Assembly (NCBI RefSeq): GCF_051961495.1 | Contig: NZ_JBQCDF010000300.1 | Span: forward strand, 1 to 9,351 | Length of the DNA: 9,351 nucleotides | Source of the DNA: Cytophaga sp051961495 | GTDB lineage: Bacteria; Bacteroidota; Bacteroidia; Cytophagales; Cytophagaceae | Direction of reading: 5' to 3' | Part shown: positions 1 to 5,019 of the stretch, piece by piece | Layout of the letters: every line of letters starts with the position of its first letter | Position numbering within the stretch: position 1 is the first letter of the stretch | Translations under genes and position numbers: made by a program | Notes under the pieces: model-generated | What the model was told of the DNA's origin: nothing | What the model saw: the letters and a program-made list of their open reading frames with translations, nothing else | The model's database searches: none

Positions 1-1703
1 GAAGAATTTGTATATACCAATTGACCTAATGTGTTATACATTTTTACATCATATACGCCCGATCCGGATAGTACAAATGATTCTGTTGCCGGGTTCGGAT
101 AAGCAATAAGGGCATTTTTAGCCGTATTGGGTACAACAGCAGTTGTAATGCCAGGCGTTATTTCTACTTTGTCGCCGCTTCCATTACCCGTAATATAAGT
201 TCCTGATTGCAGGAAGCCACCATCAATTGTTGTACGGGCGGTAGCACTTGGCAATGTTATCGTACATGTTACCAATACAGATGGTGCTGCTGTTTCCGAA
301 TAATACACCGTCAGCTGGTTTGTTGTGTTGCCGGAGATCATCGACCCACCCCATGCAAACCAGGCGTAGGTAGCGCCACTATATGCAGGCGCAGTGAATG
401 TATAATAGCCTTTTCCGATAGCAGGTGCTGATTGCCATACAATATCAAAATCTTTATTCTTCACATTAACAGTAAATGTTGAACTGTCATCAGAGCAATC
501 AGGATTGGTGGCAACAATATAATAAGTACCGGGAGTTAAATAACTTCCTGTAACAGGTGAAAGGTATGCTGCATCTGAATAAATATCAAATACTGTACCG
601 CCGTGTACAGCATTAAAATTATCAAGGTACAGTTTTTTAAACACATCTTTAGTGAACTGGCCATTGAAACCAAAATAATCTCCATCAACGGTATAGTTGA
701 CCGTGTTGCCATAATTGTTTTTTGTTAAGATTATATCCGTTGTAAGCAATTTGGTCGGCACCTTTAATGTAGGCATGTAACTGTAATTGGTACATACTCC
801 TAAAGTGACGTTTGGCTGATAAGCAATCTGGAATTGCGGATAACGGGATGTTTTATCAATCATTTCCGATACGTCCATTGCAGTGGGATCAAAAGTAACA
901 CCCGGGTTTCCAAATACGCTTTTATCAGTAAAGGTCATTTGTGACAGATCCATGGCAGTAGCTACCTGACCATCGAGATATACATAAGGCGTAATATCAA
1001 TGACTTCATCTCTGCAAACAGAAGGCATGTTTTTAACTTCCAGTTTAAGACAAGGTGTTTCATTTACAATCACATAAATACTATCGTAATACAAATTAGT
1101 TGGATTACAAACTGCAACCTGCACTCTTATTTTATATTTTCCCTTGCCTACAATCGACCATGTTGTATTTGTGCCGATAGGTACTTCTGTTCCGACAGAC
1201 TGGTCTGTAATCAGGATTCGCTGGTAAAGATCTGTGAGGTCGTTGCCGCTTGTGAAGAAATTAAATTTTGCGAAGAAATCTGGTGTAAAGTTTACTGTAG
1301 CGCCTTTTTCAACGGTGTACTTTAATGTATCAACAGTGAATAGAGTAGTGGGAGGAACAATGAGGTTTGTGAATATTTGAATGCCGCCGTGATGAGGAAC
1401 AGTAGCATTCATTTTTTTTATGAACACAGCTGGGTAGTCACTATAGTGTATGCTTGTTAATTCATCGGTTGTAATAACTGATCCCTCCAGGCGGAACATT
1501 TTGTACATGCTTATATCATCGTTGGGATCATTAAGATCATGTATACCGGCAATTCGCATGATGTCTGCCAGAGTGATTAGTGAATCGACACAGGAAGATA
1601 CCCTGGCCGGGTTATCTGCTACAATATATGTGTCGGTGGTTTGGGCACTAAGTCCGGATGATAGAAATAATGCAGAAAGGATAATCAGTACTTGTTTTTT
1701 CAT
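1..1703 (-). CDS. Secreted protein with T9SS C-terminal sorting domain (3' end outside window)
   Basis: The frame is open without a stop from the ATG at 1703 to the left edge (567 complete codons), so the stop lies outside the window. The N-terminus MKKQVLIILSALFLSSGLSA is a clear Sec signal peptide with likely cleavage before Q21. The middle is rich in Thr, Ser, Val, Tyr and aromatics, like the beta-sandwich (PKD/Ig-like) segments of Bacteroidetes surface proteins, for example around ATYAWFAWGGSMISGN near residues 450-470. From about residue 529 it reads ALIAYPNP (YPNP at 535-538) and then VYDVKMYNTLGQLVY (550-564). This is the typical start of a type A T9SS sorting domain, which normally runs about 70-80 residues, so roughly 40 residues are probably missing. 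Inference: the protein is exported by Sec, crosses the outer membrane by T9SS, and is anchored or released. No catalytic domain was recognised. It is divergent from the broken propeller gene at 1983. Confidence 0.9.
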   Translation of the reverse strand, partial: MKKQVLIILSALFLSSGLSAQTTDTYIVADNPARVSSCVDSLITLADIMRIAGIHDLNDPNDDISMYKMFRLEGSVITTDELTSIHYSDYPAVFIKKMNATVPHHGGIQIFTNLIVPPTTLFTVDTLKYTVEKGATVNFTPDFFAKFNFFTSGNDLTDLYQRILITDQSVGTEVPIGTNTTWSIVGKGKYKIRVQVAVCNPTNLYYDSIYVIVNETPCLKLEVKNMPSVCRDEVIDITPYVYLDGQVATAMDLSQMTFTDKSVFGNPGVTFDPTAMDVSEMIDKTSRYPQFQIAYQPNVTLGVCTNYSYMPTLKVPTKLLTTDIILTKNNYGNTVNYTVDGDYFGFNGQFTKDVFKKLYLDNFNAVHGGTVFDIYSDAAYLSPVTGSYLTPGTYYIVATNPDCSDDSSTFTVNVKNKDFDIVWQSAPAIGKGYYTFTAPAYSGATYAWFAWGGSMISGNTTNQLTVYYSETAAPSVLVTCTITLPSATARTTIDGGFLQSGTYITGNGSGDKVEITPGITTAVVPNTAKNALIAYPNPATESFVLSGSGVYDVKMYNTLGQLVYTNS

Positions 1704-1982
1704 AGTTAAAGGGGGAACTGTGAAATGAAATATGCCCACAGATGTGCGGACATGAACTTAAATGTACGTATTTCAAAAATGAAAAGTTTATGGTAAATGC
1801 TTATTGAAAAATTGAAAAATGTAAAAGTTAATGATTACTAATATGTTATGATTTTTTTAATAATGCTTTTTTAACAAAAGAATAGATTTTTTGCGTGTAG
1901 ATTATTAGTATTGTTGTCCGATAAGAATTTTTAAATATTGAATATGAGGATGACATTCTTTAAAATAGATTCATACAGGTTG
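1704..1982. other. AT-rich divergent intergenic region
   Basis: This region lies between the divergent starts at 1703 (minus) and 1983 (plus) and should hold both promoters. It is very AT-rich and contains several one-mismatch versions of TAnnTTTG, such as TATTGTTG at 1909-1916 on plus and TACATTTA near 1760 on minus. None has a well-spaced TTG -33 partner, so no promoter is called. A tandem TTGAAAAA TTGAAAAA lies near 1802-1817. No RNA gene was seen. Confidence 0.4.
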
Positions 1983-3119
1983 ATGAAAAATACATGTATA
2001 TTTTTTTCAATGTTTATCTTTTCTATAACAACATTTGCTCAGCAGGAAATTATTTCGGCCAGCTGGACACAGATAAATTCAGGTATTCCAAGGGATCGTT
2101 TTGTGCCAAGAGAACTATTCAAGATCAACGATTCAACTTTGTATCTGGGCTGCAGATATTATTTGTTACGGGTCTTTAAAGATAGTTTACGCCTTGAATT
2201 AAAAGTAAATGGTTCTGAAAATGTTATCCGGTCGGTAGTTGGATATGACAGTACCATTTATGTTTCTGCAAAGGGTAATCTGGTTTTAGAAAAAATGAAT
2301 GATGTAGATTGGGTGGATATTATGAATGGATATACTGCCAGAGGAGATATTAACTGGGAAATGGTTGAATACAATTCTGAACTGATTTATTCTTCGTGGC
2401 CGCGTTGGCTGGAATATTATAACTTTGAGCCAAAACGTGGACGTCTTCATCCATGCTTGATCAGCGGGGACAGGGAGTTATTGCGGACTTTAAAAAGACG
2501 GATCAGGATCTGTTTGTTGCTTTATATGGCGGAGGCGTATACAAAAAAGACAGAACAAAAGATGATTGGTTGGATTGCAATAAGGGCATGCCTGAAAACC
2601 TGAATGTACGCGGGATGGAAGTAGTTGATAATAAATTGTTGTTTGCTGCTACCGAAGATGGTATTTATTATACCAGCCTCAAATCCATGCACTGGAAGCT
2701 TTGTCAACAGACAAAAAAAATAGAAACCAAATATGTTGACCTGATGTATCACAATGGGATTCTATATGCTACCGGTATTAACGGCGAACTTATGGTTAGT
2801 AAAGATCAGGGTAAACACTGGAACCGTGTGATTATTAATGGAGCAACGGGTATGTACTATATAGTATTGAAGCTATGGGATAGGATCTGTATTTAAGTGC
2901 CGATGGCCAGGGGAAAAAGCCTTCCGGCGTTTTTTCTATTCCGATACATACGATAGCGTCTGGCGTAAAATAAGATCTAGGCTGCATTAATACGATTCCT
3001 TTATGTATAGCACTTAACGTGGTTTAAAATAGATGAACCTGGCGAATACCGGAACAGGTAAAGCATATGAAATTTTTACCTATGTAGATATTGCTTCCTC
3101 CGGCGATTGGCACTATTAA
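1983..3119 (+). pseudogene. Decayed exported beta-propeller protein with multiple frameshifts
   Basis: An upstream in-frame ATG exists at 1938, but ATG 1983 gives a proper signal peptide, MKNTCIFFSMFIFSITTFAQ, so it is preferred. The frame continues with SWTQINSG, LYLGC and STIYVSAKG, propeller-blade-like strands, to about 2430. The coding signal then jumps to a second frame (MLDQRGQGVIADFKK, LFVALYGGGVYKKD, LLFAATEDGIYYTS, ILYATGINGELMVSKDQGKHW) until about 2850. It jumps to a third (YVLYSIEAMG, TAG at 2881-2883, then DLYLSADGQG) and again near 2910 (KAFRRFFYSDTYDSVWRKI). Weaker pieces follow (TWFKIDEPGEYR near 3017-3052, KAYEIFTYVDIASSGDWHY to 3116). Each of the first three jumps is repaired by one extra base in a homopolymer run: AAAA 2432-2435, GGG 2848-2850, GGGGAAAAA near 2911-2919. 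Blades with xLYxxxxxGxxxSxDxGxxW resemble BNR/sortilin/YCF48-like propellers of Bacteroidetes exported proteins. No T9SS sorting domain is visible. The end is approximate. Sequencing error is an alternative explanation. Confidence 0.8.
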
Positions 3120-3133
3120 AGAGATCCTGAGGA

Positions 3134-3175
3134 CCTGCAGGAAGGTGATAAAAATGATTGTCCCCGTCCTGCAGG
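3134..3175. terminator. Weak candidate hairpin between convergent gene ends
   Basis: CCTGCAGGA (3134-3142) can pair with TCCTGCAGG (3167-3175), a 9-bp stem with a 24-nt loop. ATCCTGAGGAC at 3124-3134 offers a competing partner for 3166-3177. It sits just beyond the broken propeller and before the stop of the minus-strand gene at 3181, where a terminator is expected. There is no immediate U-run on either strand (TTTATTTTT starts only at about 3180 on plus), so the call is weak. Confidence 0.25.
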
Positions 3176-3180
3176 ATAGT

Positions 3181-3417
3181 TTATTTTTCCGCCTTATCTA
3201 AAAAATCGATCAGGTAATAAATGTCTGTAGCTATGCGGGTAAAGTTTACAGGCAGCATCTCATGATTTTGTATAATGTAAGTCAGGTAAATTTCATGAAT
3301 GGATTCTCTCAACTGCTGCGGCGGGGCAGATGAGAAGAGATCATGTAGCTTTTGTAAAAGAACTTGAGCATCTTCCTCTTGTGATGCTACACTTGTTTTT
3401 TTGATCTGTTCGTCCAT
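3181..3417 (-). CDS. Small acidic helical protein of unknown function (module 1)
   Basis: This encodes 78 residues beginning MDEQIKKTSVASQEEDAQVL and is not recognised as a named family. It is predicted mostly helical, with a charged Gln/Glu-rich N-terminus and an amphipathic, aromatic C-terminal half (IHEIYLTYIIQ, DIYYLIDFLDKAEK). It has no signal peptide or membrane segment, so it is probably cytoplasmic. It is divergent from the XRE regulator at 3536, with 118 bp between the starts and a dyad plus minus-strand -7 element in that gap. The next small minus-strand gene (3922-4221) has the same size class and orientation beside another XRE gene. An ungapped by-eye alignment of the two C-terminal halves keeps L..L....P.....E.....Y..Y. 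Inference: it could be a partner, antagonist or target of the neighbouring regulator. Its reality as a gene rests on the clean frame and the repeated layout. Confidence 0.65.
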   Translation of the reverse strand: MDEQIKKTSVASQEEDAQVLLQKLHDLFSSAPPQQLRESIHEIYLTYIIQNHEMLPVNFTRIATDIYYLIDFLDKAEK

Positions 3418-3480
3418 AGCTGTGGTTTTAAACTTTTAGAACATCTTATAATATTTTGCGTTATATTTTTCTTATATTGT

Positions 3481-3502
3481 CAAATGTAAATATAAGTTAC
3501 AT
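3481..3502 (-). promoter_or_regulatory. Minus-strand -7 element overlapped by a 6-N7-6 dyad (candidate XRE operator)
   Basis: On minus, 3481-3488 reads TACATTTG, an exact TAnnTTTG, about 64 bp upstream of the start at 3417. A TTG at 3503-3505 on minus is only 14 bp away, shorter than usual, so the -33 part is uncertain. The inverted repeat ATGTAA (3484-3489), N7, TTACAT (3497-3502) overlaps this -7 element. A protein bound there would block the minus-strand promoter. The divergent XRE protein is the natural candidate, but this is inference. Confidence 0.4.
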
Positions 3503-3535
3503 CAATTGCTAATTATTTTAGTATGATTATTTCGT

Positions 3536-3913
3536 ATGAGTAAACTAAATATTCAAGACCGGATCAAAAACATTATTGATGCTCTTGGTTTTACCAATAG
3601 GAGCTTTTCGTTGAAATTGGGAGTTGATCCAACTGTAATTCATAATATTGTTGCCGGCAGAAAAAGTTATCCGTCGTTTGCTATACTTGAAAAAATAATA
3701 TTGTCATTTGATAATATTGATGCAAAATGGTTGCTCACCGGAAAAGGCAGTATGTATGGCGCCAGTCGTTCTCTGGTACTCCAGGAACCAATGCCGGAAT
3801 ATAGTTTAGCGCGTTCCAAAAAAGAAGTTGCATTAGAAAATGAAATTTTGCATTTAAAGGGGCAAATAGAAGCATATAAGAATGTCATTGCAAGTTTGTC
3901 TGGTTCAAAATGA
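3536..3913 (+). CDS. XRE-family HTH regulator with C-terminal coiled coil
   Basis: This is a 125-aa DNA-binding regulator of the Cro/CI-like type. Residues 6-70 form the helix-turn-helix domain: RIKNIIDALGFTNRSFSLKLGV, with the recognition helix around DPTVIHNIVAGR (31-42). It continues through SFAILEKIILSFDNIDAKWLLTGKG (47-71); the WLLTGKG ending is typical of Bacteroidetes phage-repressor-like regulators. A linker (72-92) leads to a charged helix, KKEVALENEILHLKGQIEAY (95-114), likely a short coiled coil for dimerisation. No peptidase or sensor domain is present, so induction by LexA-type self-cleavage is not expected. ATG 3536 is chosen because the HTH fold starts almost at once. The gene is divergent from the 78-aa gene and converges with the 99-aa gene, whose stop lies 8 bp beyond. 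Autoregulation through the dyad at 3484-3502 is inferred. Confidence 0.88.
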   Translation: MSKLNIQDRIKNIIDALGFTNRSFSLKLGVDPTVIHNIVAGRKSYPSFAILEKIILSFDNIDAKWLLTGKGSMYGASRSLVLQEPMPEYSLARSKKEVALENEILHLKGQIEAYKNVIASLSGSK

Positions 3914-3921
3914 AATTTGGA

Positions 3922-4221
3922 TCATAAGCTGAATATATTGAGTACGATCAGCTCCTTCAGGCATTTGTTGGCGAGAATGAACAAATCTTTCTTATCGTGA
4001 TAATTAAGCTGGCAGGCAGTATCATAATATTTATAATATGTGTTCAACCATTCATCTGGAATATTTTCCGGATCAAGATCCAACAGGCTGGCCAGGATTT
4101 TATGAAAATTATATTCACTGGATGTTGTAAAGCCAATATTTTCCATACCATTGAGAAATTGCTGCAGACAAAAATCTTCCACAATCAGGTTCAGCATAAC
4201 TGTTTTTTTTGAAGGTATCAT
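3922..4221 (-). CDS. Small helical protein of unknown function (module 2)
   Basis: This encodes 99 residues from ATG 4221 (MIPSKKTVMLNLIVEDF); the internal ATG at 4197 (MLNLIVED) is an alternative start giving 91 residues. No known domain was recognised. It looks all-helical and cytoplasmic, with an acidic middle (LDLDPENIPDEWLNTYYKYY) and a leucine-rich end (KKDLFILANKCLKELIVLNI). It repeats the placement of the 78-aa gene: minus strand, immediately divergent from an XRE gene (110 bp to GTG 4332). Weak similarity to the 78-aa protein is visible by eye in the C-terminal half, a shared hydrophobic helix, P, E, Y..Y spacing and a terminal amphipathic helix, so remote paralogy is possible. Its 3' end nearly touches the 3' end of the 125-aa XRE gene, with no terminator between them. 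Confidence 0.65.
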   Translation of the reverse strand: MIPSKKTVMLNLIVEDFCLQQFLNGMENIGFTTSSEYNFHKILASLLDLDPENIPDEWLNTYYKYYDTACQLNYHDKKDLFILANKCLKELIVLNIFSL

Positions 4222-4249
4222 AGCTGCCGGGGTTTAATAGATCAAAAAA

Positions 4250-4284
4250 TATCTTTGGCAATTATATTAATAAAATTCATTAAT
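4250..4284 (+). promoter_or_regulatory. Candidate promoter and dyad upstream of the 75-aa XRE gene
   Basis: TATCTTTG at 4250-4257 is an exact TAnnTTTG on plus, which would give a start near 4264 and a leader of about 68 nt to GTG 4332. No TTG lies at the usual -33 distance. Just downstream, ATTAAT (4266-4271), N7, ATTAAT (4279-4284) forms a 6-N7-6 dyad. This is the same geometry as the dyad in the other module, placed where bound protein would hinder initiation. AT-richness makes chance a real possibility. Confidence 0.35.
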
Positions 4285-4331
4285 GACAATAGTGTAATTG
4301 ATAATTATGAACAATTTTTTGAGATTTCGGA

Positions 4332-4559
4332 GTGAGTCAGATAAATAACAAAAAATTGGTTGAGCAGATTGCTCGAAAAATTAAATCGCTTCGAGAAGAA
4401 TGCGGTTTAAGTCAGGAAGTGGTATACCACGATACAGGTATTCATATCGGTCGTATTGAAACAGGTCGCAGTAATGTGACAGTAAGTACGCTGGATGCGA
4501 TCTGTACGTACTTTGATACCGACCTCGCAACTTTTTTTGCAGAGTTGAAAAAAATATAA
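4332..4559 (+). CDS. Small XRE-family HTH transcriptional regulator
   Basis: This 75-aa protein is almost entirely one Cro/CI HTH domain. Residues 8-68 read KLVEQIARKIKSLREECGLS (helix 1), QEVVYHDTGI (helix 2), HIGRIETGRS (recognition helix, about 39-48), then VSTLDAICTYFDTDLATFFA (51-70). It has no sensor or dimerisation extension, so it probably dimerises through the HTH domain itself. The start is GTG: an in-frame TGA at 4320-4322 leaves GTG 4332 as the only canonical start able to include the full domain. It is divergent from the 99-aa gene. Two terminator-like hairpins begin at its stop codon, so it is probably transcribed separately from metY, 460 bp downstream. By position it is a candidate regulator of either flank, but the sequence does not show which. 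Confidence 0.9.
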   Translation: MSQINNKKLVEQIARKIKSLREECGLSQEVVYHDTGIHIGRIETGRSNVTVSTLDAICTYFDTDLATFFAELKKI

Positions 4560-4580
4560 TCCGGATTGCACCGGATTTTT
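4558..4580 (+). terminator. Intrinsic terminator of the 75-aa XRE gene
   Basis: AATCCGG (4558-4564) pairs perfectly with CCGGATT (4571-4577) across the 6-nt loop ATTGCA, followed by TTTC within a run of Ts. The stem begins inside the stop codon of the regulator gene. The stem is short but GC-clamped at its apex, so termination is plausible. Confidence 0.6.
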
Positions 4581-4590
4581 CGATCGCTGG

Positions 4591-4615
4591 ATTGATCTTT
4601 TAATCAATATTTTTT
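4591..4615 (+). terminator. Second, backup terminator hairpin
   Basis: ATTGAT (4591-4596) pairs with ATCAAT (4603-4608) around CTTTTA, followed by ATTTTTT (4609-4615). The stem is AT-only and weak. Its place 10 bp after the first hairpin suggests a tandem terminator. Confidence 0.4.
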
Positions 4616-4744
4616 GATTATCAGAGATGATTACTCACCTGTAAAGATGTCCATTCCACATTGAGTAATTCATTCCTCATGCCTTTATCTGTAGATAGTT
4701 TAAAAGATATCACCGGATTGGGAAAAGCTATGTCAATTAAATGA
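4616..4744. other. Intergenic stretch with no convincing gene
   Basis: Nothing firm is seen here. On minus, the frame from about 4754 to 4623 is open and reads HLIDIAFPNPVISFKL, then MRNELLNVEWTSLQVSNHL. On plus there is a 21-codon frame at 4679-4744. Neither has a recognisable family. At most they are fragments of lost genes. Confidence 0.3.
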
Positions 4745-4777
4745 TTGAATGATCAGTAGGTTTATAATATAATTTTG
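4745..4777 (+). promoter_or_regulatory. Bacteroidetes-type promoter P1 upstream of metY
   Basis: TTG at 4745-4747 and TAATTTTG at 4770-4777 (an exact TAnnTTTG) are separated by 22 bp, inside the range known for Bacteroidetes sigma-A promoters. This predicts a start near 4782-4785 and a 5' leader of about 235 nt before metY, long enough to carry regulatory RNA structure. It is the best promoter match in the window. Confidence 0.6.
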
Positions 4778-4782
4778 CACAC

Positions 4783-4823
4783 CTGCGCCTTTTCGGCTAA
4801 ACCGAGGCAGATTGATTAATCTG
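4783..4823 (+). promoter_or_regulatory. Two-hairpin structured leader downstream of P1
   Basis: Immediately after the predicted P1 start the RNA can fold GCCT (4787-4790)/AGGC (4805-4808) stacked, over a TTT bulge, on CGG (4794-4796)/CCG (4802-4804) with loop CTAAA. CTGC (4783-4786) can also pair with GCAG (4807-4810). A second hairpin, CAGATT (4808-4813)/AATCTG (4818-4823) with loop GATT, shares 4808-4810 with the first, so the extended forms compete. This is a riboswitch-like arrangement ahead of a methionine gene. It does not show the conserved core of SAM-I or SAM-II as remembered. Function is inference. Confidence 0.35.
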
Positions 4824-4863
4824 GAATTTCATATTAAAACAATATTTTATTAGTGGTATTCAA

Positions 4864-4921
4864 TCAGAATAATATTCTAAATATAGCGCACATATTTTTC
4901 ATGTTAAGAATAATATTCTGA
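4864..4921. repeat. Pair of 13-bp palindromes 41 bp apart (candidate operators or attenuator hairpin)
   Basis: AGAATAATATTCT occurs at 4866-4878 and 4907-4919. Each copy is a palindrome (AGAATA, A, TATTCT). The 41-bp offset is close to four DNA turns, so dimers would sit on the same face. The second copy lies just upstream of the -7 element at 4926, in the promoter spacer, which suits repression. The two copies can also pair with each other as RNA: 4864-4878 with 4907-4921 is 14 of 15 paired, with a 28-nt loop, followed by CTTTTACTTTTG. That could act as an attenuator for transcripts from P1. The exact repetition makes chance unlikely. The binding factor is unknown. Confidence 0.6.
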
Positions 4922-4925
4922 CTTT

Positions 4926-4933
4926 TACTTTTG
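4926..4933 (+). promoter_or_regulatory. -7 element of proximal metY promoter P2
   Basis: TACTTTTG matches TAnnTTTG exactly, with a predicted start near 4940 and an 80-nt leader. No TTG is found at the usual upstream distance, so it may be weak or activator-dependent. The palindrome at 4907-4919 lies in its spacer. The leader contains the small hairpin TGTGC/GCACA (4948-4961). Confidence 0.45.
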
Positions 4934-5019
4934 TTCAACGCCGAGTATGTGCTTATGCACACCTGTTTAAATCAGTAATAAATAGTGCCGGCTTATTTAC
5001 TCACCAAAACAATACTGCT

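Larger units (their letters stand above)
4777..4965 (+). repeat. Direct repeat GCACACCTG, 180 bp apart
   Basis: The 9-mer GCACACCTG occurs at 4777-4785, at the P1 start region, and at 4957-4965 in the P2 leader. Its GC content stands out from the AT-rich surroundings. It may be a regulator or RNA element shared by both leaders, or a coincidence. Confidence 0.3.

Noticed and set aside
207..431. Plus-strand 74-codon frame rich in Cys and Arg
   Set aside because: Its composition is typical of the shadow of a Thr/Ser-rich gene on the other strand.
1450..1728. Plus-strand open frame of 92 codons
   Set aside because: It is antisense to the signal-peptide end of the T9SS protein and has no family features. 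The minus frame has clear signal peptide and sorting-domain motifs.
3134..3175. Two CCTGCAGG sites as an attachment or recombination site
   Set aside because: They are 8-bp self-palindromes with no flanking extended repeat, integrase or tRNA. A simple hairpin explains them as well.
4623..4754. Minus-strand open stretch containing AFPNP, recalling a T9SS sorting-domain YPNP
   Set aside because: Only about 40 codons are open, there is no start with a signal peptide, and the residues after AFPNP do not follow the sorting-domain pattern.
4777..5019. SAM-I or SAM-II riboswitch upstream of metY
   Set aside because: The conserved SAM-I opening and kink-turn sequences and the SAM-II pseudoknot core could not be found by eye. 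Only generic hairpins remain.
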